Shown: piece by piece, positions 1-9,235 of the stretch
Numbering within the stretch: position 1 is the stretch's first letter
Layout of the letters: every line of letters starts with the position of its first letter
Source: Sphaerisporangium sp. TRM90804
GTDB lineage: Bacteria > Actinomycetota > Actinomycetes > Streptosporangiales > Streptosporangiaceae
Assembly: GCF_029846175.1 (NCBI RefSeq)
Contig: NZ_JARWAC010000030.1
Coordinates: 62,001 to 126,000, forward strand
Direction of reading: 5' to 3'
Length of the DNA stretch: 64,000 nt
Made by a program: the position numbers and the translations under genes
Notes under the pieces: model-generated
What the model saw: the letters and a program-made list of their open reading frames with translations, nothing else
Databases searched by the model: none
Told to the model about the DNA's origin: nothing

Positions 1-2
1 CG

Positions 3-1535
3 GTGATCGTGGTCGGCGACGCGGCGGTCGACTACACGCCCGCGGCGGTGAAGGACTGGGCGATCCGCACCTTCGGCGCATCCGACAAACTGGTGCTGAT
101 CGGCGGCATCGTCGTGGTGCTCGCGCTGGTCGCGGCCGGGGTGGGCATGCTGGCGCGCGACCGCCCCCGGGCGGCCACGGCAGCCCTGATGGCCCTCGGC
201 CTGCTCGGCGTGGCCGCGGCCGTCACCAGGCCCGACTCCGGCCCTCTCGACCTGCTGCCGTCCCTGCTCGGCGCCGCCGTGGGGGCGTGGACGCTGCGCG
301 CCCTGACCCGCCGGGCCTGGCGGGCCGCCGGCCACGACGACGTGCGGACCTCCCCTGGGCCGTCGCCGGTGAGGGATGCCCCGGAGGGCGCGACCGCGAT
401 GGACGCGCCGGCCGGTGCGGGGGCCGAGAGGCCGGCCGTCATGCGGTCGGGGCGGGAGCTGTACGAGGTCGACCGGCGCGGGCTGCTGACGGGCGTGGTG
501 GCCGGGGTCGTGGTGGCGGGGGCCACGGGGCTGGCCGGGCGGGGCCTGGCCGAGGGGATGAGCGTCGACACCGAGCGGGCGGCCGTCGCGCTGCCCAAGC
601 CCGCGGTGCCGGCCAGGCCGCTCCCGGCGGGCGTCGACCTGCGGCTGACCGGGCTGTCGCCGTTCTCGACGCCCAACCGCGACTTCTACCGCGTCGACAC
701 CGCGCTGGTCGTCCCCCAGGTGGACCCGCGGACGTGGACGCTGAAGATCCACGGCCTGGTCGACCGGCCCGTGGAGCTGACCTTCGCCGACCTGCTCCGG
801 CGCCCGCTGACCGAGGCGGACGTCACGCTGACCTGCGTCTCCAACGACGTCGGCGGCCCGTACGTGGGCAACGCCCGCTGGCTGGGCGCCCGCCTGGCCG
901 ACCTGCTGCGCGAGGCGGGCATCCGGTCGGGCGCCGACATGCTGCTGTCGACCTCTTCGGACGGCTGGACCTGCGGCACCCCCGTGGACATCGTGATGGA
1001 CGGCCGCGACGCGCTGCTCGCCATCGCGATGAACGGCGAGGCGCTGCCCGTCTCGCACGGCTTCCCCGCCCGCCAGGTCGTCCCGGGCCTGTACGGCTAC
1101 GTGTCGGCCACCAAGTGGGTCACCGACATCAAGGTGACCCGCTACGACCAGGACGAGGCGTACTGGACGTCGCGGGGCTGGGCGGCCAAGGGCCCCATCA
1201 AGACCGAGTCGCGCATCGACCTGCCCCGGGGCGGCACCACGATCAAGGCCGGGCGCACGGCCATCGCCGGGGTGGCCTGGGCGCAGCACCGGGGCGTGGA
1301 CGCGGTCGAGGTGCGCGTCGACAAGGGGCCGTGGCTACGGGCCCGGCTGGCGGAGGTGCCCGGCCCGGACACCTGGCGGCAGTGGGTGCTCGACGACTGG
1401 CAGGCCACCCCGGGCCGGCACACGATCGAGGTGCGGGCCACCGACGCCACCGGCTACACCCAGACCTCCGCCTACGCCCCGCCCGCCCCCGACGGCGCCT
1501 CCGGCTGGCACTCCATCCTGGTCGTGGTCGAGTAA
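3..1535 (+). CDS. Molybdopterin-dependent oxidoreductase, sulfite oxidase family (5' truncated)
   Basis: Membrane-anchored molybdoenzyme. The reading frame is open at the window edge, and the GTG at base 3 is only the first in-frame start visible, so the N-terminus is probably missing. Hydrophobic segments lie at about residues 33-50 and 60-105. A charged linker follows, then a Tat/TM-like hydrophobic stretch near 160-180. The C-terminal 310 residues look like an oxidoreductase molybdopterin domain followed by a Mo-co dimerisation domain. The predicted molybdenum-ligating cysteine is Cys278 in the motif TLTCVSNDVGG. Membrane-anchored relatives are common in actinomycetes and their substrate is usually unknown. 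Sulfite oxidation should not be assumed. The upstream neighbour is outside the window. Confidence 0.85.
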   Translation: MIVVGDAAVDYTPAAVKDWAIRTFGASDKLVLIGGIVVVLALVAAGVGMLARDRPRAATAALMALGLLGVAAAVTRPDSGPLDLLPSLLGAAVGAWTLRALTRRAWRAAGHDDVRTSPGPSPVRDAPEGATAMDAPAGAGAERPAVMRSGRELYEVDRRGLLTGVVAGVVVAGATGLAGRGLAEGMSVDTERAAVALPKPAVPARPLPAGVDLRLTGLSPFSTPNRDFYRVDTALVVPQVDPRTWTLKIHGLVDRPVELTFADLLRRPLTEADVTLTCVSNDVGGPYVGNARWLGARLADLLREAGIRSGADMLLSTSSDGWTCGTPVDIVMDGRDALLAIAMNGEALPVSHGFPARQVVPGLYGYVSATKWVTDIKVTRYDQDEAYWTSRGWAAKGPIKTESRIDLPRGGTTIKAGRTAIAGVAWAQHRGVDAVEVRVDKGPWLRARLAEVPGPDTWRQWVLDDWQATPGRHTIEVRATDATGYTQTSAYAPPAPDGASGWHSILVVVE

Positions 1536-1916
1536 CCACGCCCGCACACCGAGGACGGCGGCCCCAACCCAGGCGGGGGCGGGGCCGGGGCCAGGGCGGG
1601 CTGAGACCCAAGCGGGGGGCCGAGGCCGGGCTGGCCGTAGTCATTCATCAGGTGGCGGGCCGGGGGCAGGGCTGGCCGAGCCCAGGCGACGGAAGCTGAG
1701 GCCGGGCTGGCCGAATTCAAGCGGGGGGCAGGGCCGGGCCGGCCGAAGTCAGGTGCCGGTGCCGGGGGTCAGGCTCCGGGCCAGGGCGGGCATGGGCATG
1801 GAGGGCGGCGGCCGGGCGTGTGGTCCCAGGTTCGTCGCCGATTCCTCCGCGCGCATGTGCCCGGCCTCCCTACGATCGGGCCCCGGCCCGATGGTCCGGG
1901 GAAACGGGGGAACGAC
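1536..1916. other. Intergenic region with degenerate GC-rich direct repeats
   Basis: This 380-base stretch has no convincing gene. Four imperfect copies of a unit resembling GGGCTGGCCGAA followed by CAAGCGGGGGGC occur between about 1600 and 1760. The final 30 bases hold a purine-rich Shine-Dalgarno-like tract for the next gene. Nothing else is recognisable. Confidence 0.4.
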
Positions 1917-3224
1917 ATGTCCAGAGCCGGTCAGCGTGATCCGGCGCGGCGGGGGTCCGGGGGAAGGCACGCGGGGGCGTCCTACAACCCGGTGGTGACG
2001 TCCGACGGCGTCCGCTGGCGCGACTACGAGGTGGCCGCCGAGGAGTCGCCCCCGCCCGCCCGCCCGCCGGAGCCCGCACCGCACCCGCCGTCCGCTCCGA
2101 TGACACCGCTCCCCGCCGCCGCCCCGCCGCCCTTCGCGCACCAGGCGCTCCCGCACGAGAGCGCGCCGCAGCCGTTCGCGCCGGGGAACGTCGCGCCGCC
2201 GTCCGGGTACGAGGCCACCGTGCCGCCGTCCTCGCCGGTGGGCATGCCGCCGTCGCCCGCGTACGAGAGTGTCGCGCTGTCTTCCCCGCGCCAGGGTTCC
2301 GTGCCGTCGCGCGTTCATGAAGCGCCGCCGCCGTCGTTGCGCGAGGCCGTCGTGCCGTTGCCGTCGCGTGAGGGGGCTCCGCGCCCCCCTGTGGCGCATG
2401 GGAGCGGCATGCCGTGGTTGTACGAGAGCGTGATGCCGCCGCCGCGTGAGGGCGTCCTGCCAGGGGCACCGCGTGAGGGCGTCCTGGCAGGGTCACCGCG
2501 TGAGGGCGTCGTGCCCGGCCCGCCGCGTCACCGGGCGGGGCACGGGGTGGGGAGGCCGGCCGAGGTGGGAGGGACGGCGGTGCCCGCGTGGATCGACCCC
2601 GCGGGCGACTGGTTCGACGGCCCCGGGCGGCCGGCGCGGCTCGACTCCTGCCGGCCGTACGGCGTCGCGGGCGGGCTCGCCTGGCCCGATCCGCAGCTCC
2701 AGCGCGACCTGTGCCAGGCCGTGCCCCCCGGGGTGCGCTTCCCCGACCCGCGCGGCATCTGGGTGCGCCTCGTGAACGGGGACGGCCCCGCGGAGGATCC
2801 CTTCCGCGCGACCAACTCCCTCGACTGCGCCCTCGCGGTGCTGTCCACCTGGCACGGGGAGCCCGTGGTGGCCGCGCCGCGGCAGCCGGAGTACAACCGC
2901 ATCGGCATGCCCTCGCTGAAGGGCGAGCCGGGCGGCGTCGCGCGCGCCGAGCAGTGGCTGGGCCACCGCTTCGAGTACGTCGGCCAGGGGCGCCGCGCCT
3001 ACGCCACGATCGCGCAGCGGTTGGGCGCGGGCGGGCACGGGGCGGCGGCGGTGCTGGTGACCCGCTGGCCCACGGGCGGCAGCCACGCGTGGAACGCCGT
3101 CAACGCGGCGGGCGAGGTGGTCTGGATCGACGCGCAGCGCGGCCACACCTCGGTCGACCCGCCTTCGGGCCCGGTCACCGGTGTCTTCTGCGTGGTGCTC
3201 GACCGGAGGGGGCGGCGCCTGTGA
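1917..3224 (+). CDS. Papain-fold toxin-like protein with disordered proline-rich N-terminus
   Basis: 435 residues from the ATG at 1917, chosen because it follows a GGGGGAA tract; upstream in-frame starts would read through non-coding-looking sequence. Residues 1-210 are Pro/Ala-rich and end in three tandem REGV(L/V)xGxP units. Residues 245-435 resemble the papain-like toxin fold found in polymorphic toxins (Tox-PL type). Candidate catalytic residues are Cys304 in NSLDCALAV, His390 in GGSHAWN, and Asp405/Gln407 in WIDAQRG, in the order expected for a Cys-His-Asp/Gln peptidase or deamidase. No signal peptide or secretion-targeting domain is visible. The stop overlaps the start of the next gene by four bases. 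Toxin activity is inferred from fold and context only. Confidence 0.65.
   Translation: MSRAGQRDPARRGSGGRHAGASYNPVVTSDGVRWRDYEVAAEESPPPARPPEPAPHPPSAPMTPLPAAAPPPFAHQALPHESAPQPFAPGNVAPPSGYEATVPPSSPVGMPPSPAYESVALSSPRQGSVPSRVHEAPPPSLREAVVPLPSREGAPRPPVAHGSGMPWLYESVMPPPREGVLPGAPREGVLAGSPREGVVPGPPRHRAGHGVGRPAEVGGTAVPAWIDPAGDWFDGPGRPARLDSCRPYGVAGGLAWPDPQLQRDLCQAVPPGVRFPDPRGIWVRLVNGDGPAEDPFRATNSLDCALAVLSTWHGEPVVAAPRQPEYNRIGMPSLKGEPGGVARAEQWLGHRFEYVGQGRRAYATIAQRLGAGGHGAAAVLVTRWPTGGSHAWNAVNAAGEVVWIDAQRGHTSVDPPSGPVTGVFCVVLDRRGRRL
2443..2523 (+). repeat. Three tandem 27-bp units inside the toxin-like gene
   Basis: Units start at 2443, 2470 and 2497 and each begins CGCGTGAGGGCGTC. They encode the nine-residue repeat REGV(L/V)xGxP in the disordered linker before the catalytic domain. 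The first two copies are nearly identical and the third has diverged toward its end. Confidence 0.8.
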
Positions 3225-3505
3225 ACGGCCCGGGGCTCTCGGCCGAGCAGGCTCGCGCGCTGGCCGAGGAGTACTTCAACGGCCCGCTTCCTCCGGGGGA
3301 GGCCACCGAGGTCGGCCTGTACGCCTTCGAGGACGGCTATGTCGCCTGGGCGAGGACACCCGAGCCGCACGACCCCGGCGTGCTGCCCACCACGGTGGGC
3401 GGCGCCTGCGTCGTGATCGACCGCCACACCGGCGAGCTCCTCATCCGTCCCCTGCTCACCCCTGAGGCCGTCGCCGCCCAGTGGCCCGGCCATCGCCCCC
3501 GCTGA
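3221..3505 (+). CDS. YrhB/Imm35-like small protein, probable immunity partner
   Basis: 94 residues, starting at a GTG that overlaps the preceding stop (GTGA), so the two genes are translationally coupled. The protein has no signal peptide or membrane segment. Its pattern (an acidic helix, LYAFEDGYVAWARTP, then GGACVVIDRHTGEL and a terminal LTPEAVAAQW) resembles YrhB-domain proteins grouped with the Imm35 immunity family. Those are often encoded directly after peptidase-fold polymorphic toxins. Position immediately after a papain-fold toxin-like gene supports a cognate immunity role. Neutralisation is inferred, not shown. Confidence 0.6.
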   Translation: MNGPGLSAEQARALAEEYFNGPLPPGEATEVGLYAFEDGYVAWARTPEPHDPGVLPTTVGGACVVIDRHTGELLIRPLLTPEAVAAQWPGHRPR

Positions 3506-3566
3506 GTCGCCGGTCAGGGAGGTGACGGCCGAGGGCCGGGAGTGTGGGGCGGGGAGTGTGCCGGGG

Positions 3567-6074
3567 TCAGTCGCCGGCCAGGGAGGCGACGACCGAGGCT
3601 CTGGACGCCTTGATGCCGGGCAGGACGGCGGCCAGGACGCCGGCCAGGCCGGAGAGGGCGATGAAGAGCAGTACCTGGGTGGTGGGGATGCGGAACAGGA
3701 TGTCCTTGAGCAGGCTGTGGGTCGCGGCCCAGCCGAAGGTGATTCCCAGCGCGGTGCCGACGAGGGCGCCGATGAGCCCCAGCACCAGCGCCTCCACCGA
3801 CAGCATCCGGCGGAGCTGGGGGCGGGTGAGGCCGAGCGACCTGAGCAGCGCCGACTCCCGCGCCCGCTCGTGCACCGACAGGCTGAGGGTGTTGGCGATG
3901 CCGAGCAGCGAGATGAGGATGGCCAGGCCCAGCAGCCCGGTGACGATGAGCAGCATCATGTCGAGCGTCTCGTCGAACTGGCTCCGCACCTGGGTCGAGC
4001 TGACCACCTTGACGGTGGGGTAGGGCTGGGCGGCCGCTTCGACCGTTCTGCGCGAGACGTCGGAGGTGACGCCGTCCTTGGCGTTGACCAGCAGGCGGCT
4101 GTCGTCCACGCGGCCGAAGTAGTCGGCGAACGAGGCGCTGGGCAGGACGACGCCCGGCAGCGGCATCCCGCCGGCGTCGAGCACACCGGCGATCCTGACC
4201 GTCACGTTCCCGGCCTCGGGCGTGTCCAGCGGCAGCGTGTCGCCGGGCCGCAGCCCCAGCTCCTTGGCGACGCCCGCGCTGACCAGCGCGGAGGCGCCCG
4301 TGAAGGCGTCCGCCGAGCCCGCGCTCATCGCCGGCGTGTACGGGCCGTCGAAGGTGCCCACCATCTGCCTGCCGGCGCCGGCCTTCGCCTCGGTCTCCTT
4401 GACCTGGACCACGGACGCGATGTCCGGCCGGGCCCGCAGCCCGTCGGCGAGCGCCGCGGGCAGTCCCGCGCGCTCGGCGTCGGAGTTCTGCGTGCTGACC
4501 ATGTAGTCGACCGGGAACTGCTCGTCGAGCTGTGCGGTGTAGGTGGCCCGGGTGGTGGCGGTGATCACGGAGATGAGCGTCATCAGCGTCACCCCGACGG
4601 TCAGCGCGACGGTCGTGGTGGCCGACCGCTTGGGGTTGCGCCGGGAGTTGTCCAGGGCGAGCCTGCCTGGGACGCCGGCCAGCTTCGCGGGCAGCCAGCC
4701 GGCGAAGGCGCTCAGCGGCCTGACGATCACCGGCCCGAGGATGAGCACCGCGAAGAACGTCAGCACCCCGCCGCCCATGACGATGTACAGCGCCACCTGG
4801 CCGGGGTCCATCGTGACCCCGGTGACCGTCGCGCCCGCGCCCGCGAGCAGGAACAGCCCGGCGAAGACGGCGCGCAGCACGCCGGTGCGGAACGTCGTCT
4901 CGCCGGTCTCGGTGCGCAGCGCCGCGATCGGCGCCACCCGGGTCGCGGTGCGGGCGGGCAGCAGCGCCGCGACGACGGTGACGAGCAGGCCGACGGCGAC
5001 CGCGACGACGACGGTGCGCGGCGCGAGGGCCATGTCGGCGACGGGCAGCTCGTTCCCGAGCCCCCTGAGCACCGCCAGCATGCCCGCGCCGAGCCCGAAC
5101 CCGGTGAGCAGGCCGAGGGCCGAGGACAGCAGCCCGACCACGACGGACTCCAGCAGGATCGAGCCGAACACCTGCCCCCGCGTCGCGCCGATGCAGCGCA
5201 GCAGCGCCATCTCCCTGGTGCGCTGCGCGACCAGGATGTTGAACGTGTTGTAGATGACGAGCGCGGCCACCAGCATCGCCACCAGCCCGAACATCAGCAG
5301 CCCTAGCGTGACTATCTGCAGGTCGGCGCCGCTCGCCTTGGCCAGGCGCTCGCCGAACTGCGCGCCGGTCAAGGCCGTGGCGCCGCCCACCGCCGAGGCG
5401 ATCGTGCCGCGCAGGGTCTCGGGGGCGACGCCGTCCGCCGCCGCGGCGTCGATCTCGGCGTACCCACGCTCCCCGGTCATGGCCAGGGCGGTCTCGGGGG
5501 TGAACCCCACCGCGCCGTAGAAGCCGAGCTCCTGGTCGACGCCGACGTCGAACAGCCCGACCAGCTTGAAGGTGTGCGGCTTGCCGTCGTGGTCGAGCAC
5601 CCGCACGGTGTCGCCCGGCGCGAAGCCGCGCAGCCGCGCCGTGCCGTCGTCCACGACGACCTGGTCGGCGGCGGCGGGCGCCGTGCCCCGGGTGACGAGC
5701 GTGCGGTTCAGCCGGCCGGTGACGACGGAGACGCCCGCGGTCGCGGTGTCGCCGACCGCCTTGCCGTCCTTGCCGATCAGCGCGGCCTCGCCCCTGACCA
5801 GCCCGTGCGCCTCGGCCACCCCCGGGACGCGGCGCACCGCGTCCAGGTCGGCGGGCAGCAGCCGGGCGGGCCCGTCGCCGCGGCTGTCGCCGGGCAGGAC
5901 GGCCACGTCGACCTTGTCGGCGGAGGCGGCGATGCGCTGGTCGAACCCCGCCTGCAGCGTGTCGGTGAGCACGAACGTGCCCGCGATGAAGCCCACGCCC
6001 AGCGTGATCGCCAGCGAGGTCAGCACGAGCCGGAGCTTGTGCGCCAGCAGCCCGGCGAACGTCGTCCGCAGCAC
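3567..6074 (-). CDS. ABC transporter permease with two FtsX domains (MacB-type)
   Basis: 835 residues from a GTG one base after the stop of the ATPase gene. The architecture is typical of actinobacterial MacB-like permeases: one TM near residues 15-35, a large extracytoplasmic domain, a three-TM FtsX block around 255-385, further TM segments and a second extracellular domain, and a final three-TM FtsX block around 705-830. The motif [16 protein letters not shown] and its second copy [16 protein letters not shown] are characteristic. With the adjacent ATPase it probably forms a mechanotransmission-type complex or exporter acting on peptides, antibiotics or lipids. The substrate cannot be read from sequence. 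The neighbouring two-component system suggests stress-induced expression. Confidence 0.9.
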   Translation of the reverse strand: MLRTTFAGLLAHKLRLVLTSLAITLGVGFIAGTFVLTDTLQAGFDQRIAASADKVDVAVLPGDSRGDGPARLLPADLDAVRRVPGVAEAHGLVRGEAALIGKDGKAVGDTATAGVSVVTGRLNRTLVTRGTAPAAADQVVVDDGTARLRGFAPGDTVRVLDHDGKPHTFKLVGLFDVGVDQELGFYGAVGFTPETALAMTGERGYAEIDAAAADGVAPETLRGTIASAVGGATALTGAQFGERLAKASGADLQIVTLGLLMFGLVAMLVAALVIYNTFNILVAQRTREMALLRCIGATRGQVFGSILLESVVVGLLSSALGLLTGFGLGAGMLAVLRGLGNELPVADMALAPRTVVVAVAVGLLVTVVAALLPARTATRVAPIAALRTETGETTFRTGVLRAVFAGLFLLAGAGATVTGVTMDPGQVALYIVMGGGVLTFFAVLILGPVIVRPLSAFAGWLPAKLAGVPGRLALDNSRRNPKRSATTTVALTVGVTLMTLISVITATTRATYTAQLDEQFPVDYMVSTQNSDAERAGLPAALADGLRARPDIASVVQVKETEAKAGAGRQMVGTFDGPYTPAMSAGSADAFTGASALVSAGVAKELGLRPGDTLPLDTPEAGNVTVRIAGVLDAGGMPLPGVVLPSASFADYFGRVDDSRLLVNAKDGVTSDVSRRTVEAAAQPYPTVKVVSSTQVRSQFDETLDMMLLIVTGLLGLAILISLLGIANTLSLSVHERARESALLRSLGLTRPQLRRMLSVEALVLGLIGALVGTALGITFGWAATHSLLKDILFRIPTTQVLLFIALSGLAGVLAAVLPGIKASRASVVASLAGD

Positions 6075-6075
6075 C

Positions 6076-6837
6076 TCAGCCCTCCAGCCGCATGAGGGTG
6101 TCGAGCACGGTCTGGGGGGTCGGCCCCGTCAGCTCCGACACCAGGAGGCCGTCGCGCAGGAACACCACGCGGTCGGCGTAGGAGGCGGCGACGGGGTCGT
6201 GGGTGACCATGACGATGGTCTGGTGCAGCTCGCGCACCGAGCCGCGCAGGAAGGACAGCACCTCGGCGCCGCTGCGGGAGTCGAGGTTGCCCGTCGGCTC
6301 GTCGGCGAAGATGACCTGCGGCTTGCTGATGAGGGCCCGCGCCACCGCGACACGCTGCTGCTGCCCGCCGGAGAGCTGGCCGGGCCGGTGCTTGAGCCGG
6401 TCGCCGAGCCCCAGGGTGCGGATGACGACGTCGAACAGCTCCTGGTCGGCCTGGCGGCCCGCGATGTCCAGGGGCAGCCGGATGTTCTGCTCGGCCGTCA
6501 GCGTCGGCAGCAGGTTGAACGCCTGGAAGACGAAGCCGACCCGCTCGCGCCGCAGCATCGTGAGCCGCTTGTCGTCCAGCCCGGTGATCTCGACGTCGCC
6601 GACGCGCACCTGGCCGTCGGTGACGGTGTCCAGCCCGGCCAGGCAGTGCATCAGTGTGGACTTGCCCGACCCCGACGGGCCCATGATCGCCGTGAAGGCC
6701 CCGGTGGCGAACGTGACGTCGACCCCACGCAGGGCGTGGACGGCCGCGGCGCCCTCGCCGTACACCTTCGTCACTCCGGTGGCGACGACGGCGGTCGGTG
6801 CGGTCAGGCCGACGGCCTCCCTTCCGGTGATGGTCAC
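6076..6837 (-). CDS. ABC transporter ATP-binding protein (LolD/MacB type)
   Basis: 253 residues. I place the start at the GTG at 6837 because GAGGAG lies six bases before it. The ATG at 6864 lacks a ribosome site and would add nine residues. Walker A is GPSGSGKST, the signature is [15 protein letters not shown], and Walker B is [14 protein letters not shown]. The [12 protein letters not shown] segment is typical of the LolD/FtsE/MacB ATPase group. It is encoded one base ahead of the FtsX-type permease and both face the same way, so they form one operon and complex. Confidence 0.92.
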   Translation of the reverse strand: MTITGREAVGLTAPTAVVATGVTKVYGEGAAAVHALRGVDVTFATGAFTAIMGPSGSGKSTLMHCLAGLDTVTDGQVRVGDVEITGLDDKRLTMLRRERVGFVFQAFNLLPTLTAEQNIRLPLDIAGRQADQELFDVVIRTLGLGDRLKHRPGQLSGGQQQRVAVARALISKPQVIFADEPTGNLDSRSGAEVLSFLRGSVRELHQTIVMVTHDPVAASYADRVVFLRDGLLVSELTGPTPQTVLDTLMRLEG

Positions 6838-7022
6838 GTGCGGCTCCTCAAGGGGGATGGGCATGGGCCCGATGAACTGCGGAAAGCTGTGGCACCAACG
6901 CTATTGGCGAGGTCGCGGCGGTTCATGGCCCTTGGGGACGGGCTTGGGCTCAGCCCTGGGACGGGCGCGCTGTGACGGGTGCGACCGCTGAGGTACGCCC
7001 GGGTCAGCCTTTCGGCCGACGG

Positions 7023-7700
7023 CTACTCCCGCGGGCCCCCGCCGAACGGGGTGATCAGGCCGGTCTCGTACGCGTACACGACGGCCTGCGCCCGGTCGCG
7101 GACGCCCAGCTTGGCGAGCACCCGGCCGAGGTGGGTCTTGACGGTGGCCTCCGCCAGGGTCAGGCGGCCGGCGATCTCGGAGTTGGACAGCCCGCGCCCG
7201 ACCAGCACGAGCACCTCGCGCTCGCGCGCGGTGAGCTGGGCGAGGCCGCCGGCGTCGGCGACGTCGGCTCCCGGCAGGTGGACGGCGAACCGGCGCAGCA
7301 GCCTGCGGGTGGCGCTCGGGGCCATCACCGCGTCGCCCGCGTGCACCGAGTGGATGGCGCTGACCAGGTCGGAGGGCGGCACGTCCTTCAGCAGGAACCC
7401 CGAGGCCCCCGCCTTCAGGGCCGCGTACACGTACTCGTCGATGTCGAACGTGGTCAGGATGAGCACCTTGGGCGGGTCGGGAAGCGCCTGGATCAGGCGG
7501 GTGGCCTCCACGCCGTCCACCAGGGGCATGCGCACGTCCATCAGGACGACGTCGGCGCGCACGGTGCGCAGCACCTCGACCGCCCTGCCGCCGTCGGGGG
7601 CCTCGGCCACGACCTCGATGTCGGGCTGGGCGCCGAGGACCATGCGGAAACCGGCGCGCACGAGCTCCTGATCGTCGACCAGCATGACCCTGACGCTCAC
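7023..7700 (-). CDS. NarL/LuxR-family response regulator
   Basis: 225 residues from a GTG overlapping the histidine kinase stop (GTGA). The N-terminal receiver has the acidic pair DD9-10, phosphoacceptor Asp55 in VVLMDVRMP, Thr in ILTTFD and Lys in LLKD. The C-terminal LuxR helix-turn-helix contains LTAREREVLVLVGRGLSNSEIAGRL split over two recognisable helices. It is the output partner of the adjacent kinase. Together with the ABC transporter genes downstream it resembles DesK/DesR-like or antibiotic- and envelope-stress modules of actinomycetes. A perfect palindrome upstream of the kinase gene is a candidate target. Confidence 0.93.
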   Translation of the reverse strand: MSVRVMLVDDQELVRAGFRMVLGAQPDIEVVAEAPDGGRAVEVLRTVRADVVLMDVRMPLVDGVEATRLIQALPDPPKVLILTTFDIDEYVYAALKAGASGFLLKDVPPSDLVSAIHSVHAGDAVMAPSATRRLLRRFAVHLPGADVADAGGLAQLTAREREVLVLVGRGLSNSEIAGRLTLAEATVKTHLGRVLAKLGVRDRAQAVVYAYETGLITPFGGGPRE

Positions 7701-8884
7701 GCGGCCCTGCTCACCGGAAGTCGCACGCTCACCTGGAACCCCCCTCCCGGGCAGGGGGAGGCCCGCACCGTGCCGTCGTACATGGCCACGCGCTCGCGCA
7801 TGCCGATCAGCCCGTGGCCGTCGGTGCCGTGCGGAGCGGCGGCGCCCCGCCCGTCGTCGGTGACCCGCAGCGCGACCTCGCGCGTGCCGTACTCGATCTC
7901 GACCTCGGCGCTCGCTGCGGGGCCGCCGTGCTTGAGGGTGTTGGTGAGGGCCTCCTGGACGATGCGGTAGATCACCAGCTGCTCGCCCTCCGGCAGGGGG
8001 CGGCGCGGGCCGGTGACCGTGAACCGCACGGGCAGGCCCGACTGCCGGGTGTGCGCCACCAGCTCGTCGAGGTCGGCGACCCCGGGTTGCGGGGCGTAGC
8101 CCTCCTCGGCCCCGTCGTCCTGGCGCAGCACGCCCACCAGACGGCGCATCTCGGCCAGGGCCTGGCGCCCGGTGCTGGAGATGGTCTGGACGGCGTCGCG
8201 CGCCAGCTCGGGGTCGCGGTCGATGGTGTAGCCCGCGCCGTCGGCCTGGACGACCATGACGCTGACGTTGTGCGCCACGACGTCGTGCAGCTCGCGGGCG
8301 ATGCGCGCGCGCTCGGCCGCGATCGCGATGCGGGCCTGCTGGTCGCGCTCGCGCTCGGCGCGCTCGGCCCGTTCCTCCAGGCTTTCGAGGTAGCGGCGGC
8401 GGGTGTTGGCGTAGATGCCGCCGATCCAGATCACGATCACGAACACCGACGCCGAGGCCAGGGCCCGGACGTTGAAGGGCGACCAGCGGACCAGCGCCAG
8501 GGTGAGGCCGAGCTCGGTGACGGCCCCGGCGGCGACGGCCCAGCGCAGCGAGAGATGCGCGGCCACGCTGTACAGGGCGTACAGGATCGCCACGCTGGCC
8601 GGGATGATCTGGATGTCCGCCGCCCACTGGACGAAGCTGACGCCCGCGACGACGGCGAACGTGTGCAGCGGGCGGCGCCGCCACCACAGCAGCGGCACGA
8701 GCAGCGCGGCCGACACCATGATGTAACGGAGCAGGTCGAAGTCGAGGGCGCCGGGCGGGGCGGCGCCCGAGCGGTCGCCGTAGCGCTCGGCCGACAGCAG
8801 GCACACCAGGACGACGGGGCCGAGCAGCAGGACGTCGACCAGCCGCCGAAAGCGGGTCGCCCATGCGCGCACTCTGCCGAACAC
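7697..8884 (-). CDS. Sensor histidine kinase, HisKA_3 (NarL-partner) family
   Basis: 395 residues from a GTG. Five or six TM segments occupy residues 15-160 with no large extracellular loop, implying sensing within or near the membrane. A coiled segment rich in Glu/Arg follows at 165-190. His200 in ARELHDVVAHN is the phosphoacceptor of the HisKA_3 dimerisation domain. The ATPase domain near residues 295-390 has the N-box EALTNTLKHG, DDGRG and GHGLIGMRERV. It overlaps the response regulator by four bases, so the two are co-translated. The signal is unknown. Confidence 0.93.
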   Translation of the reverse strand: MFGRVRAWATRFRRLVDVLLLGPVVLVCLLSAERYGDRSGAAPPGALDFDLLRYIMVSAALLVPLLWWRRRPLHTFAVVAGVSFVQWAADIQIIPASVAILYALYSVAAHLSLRWAVAAGAVTELGLTLALVRWSPFNVRALASASVFVIVIWIGGIYANTRRRYLESLEERAERAERERDQQARIAIAAERARIARELHDVVAHNVSVMVVQADGAGYTIDRDPELARDAVQTISSTGRQALAEMRRLVGVLRQDDGAEEGYAPQPGVADLDELVAHTRQSGLPVRFTVTGPRRPLPEGEQLVIYRIVQEALTNTLKHGGPAASAEVEIEYGTREVALRVTDDGRGAAAPHGTDGHGLIGMRERVAMYDGTVRASPCPGGGFQVSVRLPVSRAA

Positions 8885-8943
8885 GACACCACCCTACGTT
8901 CGGCCAGTTCACCGCCGTTCCCCCTGGAGGCGGATCTCCCTCT

Positions 8944-8959
8944 ACGACCCTGGTCGTAC
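8944..8959. promoter_or_regulatory. Perfect palindrome TACGACC-CT-GGTCGTA upstream of the kinase gene
   Basis: Two seven-base arms separated by CT, centred about 67 bases upstream of the kinase start codon. Position and symmetry fit an operator for the dimeric LuxR-type regulator of the same operon (autoregulation). I did not find a second exact copy upstream of the ABC transporter genes. Confidence 0.5.
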
Positions 8960-9024
8960 CGACAAAAGCCCTTACACCCCTCTTACGGGACGTACTGGAT
9001 AGTTGTCTGTAGGGAGCACCTTCG

Positions 9025-9127
9025 GGTGAACAAAGGGAGAACGCGACACCGGGTACGACGGGTCGCGTGGCGAGGGGGAAGCCACGCGACCCGGAGTCCT
9101 CCGGCCTTCTTCCTCTCCGACGCCTGA
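9025..9127 (+). CDS. Possible 33-codon leader peptide
   Basis: GTG preceded by AGGGAG at a spacing of eight, with promoter-like TTACAC and GATAGT elements about 25-50 bases upstream. The basic product (VNKGRTRHRVRR...) spans a 12-bp hairpin. No downstream gene on this strand is obvious, so it may be part of a short independent transcript rather than a true leader peptide. Codon use is not diagnostic at this length. Confidence 0.25.
9060..9092 (+). other. 12-bp perfect hairpin
   Basis: GGGTCGCGTGGC pairs with GCCACGCGACCC across a nine-base loop (9072-9080). A pyrimidine-rich CTTCTTCCTCTC tract follows about 17 bases later. It could be an attenuator or an RNA stability element. Confidence 0.5.
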
Positions 9128-9151
9128 CGCCCCATGCCCAGCGGGCTGGCA

Positions 9152-9188
9152 GCGGAGCCGCCTCCAGTGACGGGGAGGCGGCTTCCGC
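9152..9188. terminator. Bidirectional terminator-like hairpin
   Basis: GCCGCCTCC (9157-9165) pairs with GGAGGCGGC (9174-9182). The stem is extended by GCGGA against TCCGC with a one-base bulge, and ATTTTCC follows on the + strand. It lies just beyond the stop of the minus-strand gene at 9236, so it can end that transcript and any short + strand transcript from the 9000 region. Confidence 0.6.
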
Positions 9189-9235
9189 ATTTTCCAGGCC
9201 TTTCCATCACCTACCCACCCGGCGCGCGCCCGATG

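Noticed and set aside
3522-5306. 594-codon open frame opposite the ABC permease gene
   Set aside because: It is the low-complexity antisense shadow of a clear FtsX-type permease. Many similar long antisense frames in the window were discarded for the same reason.
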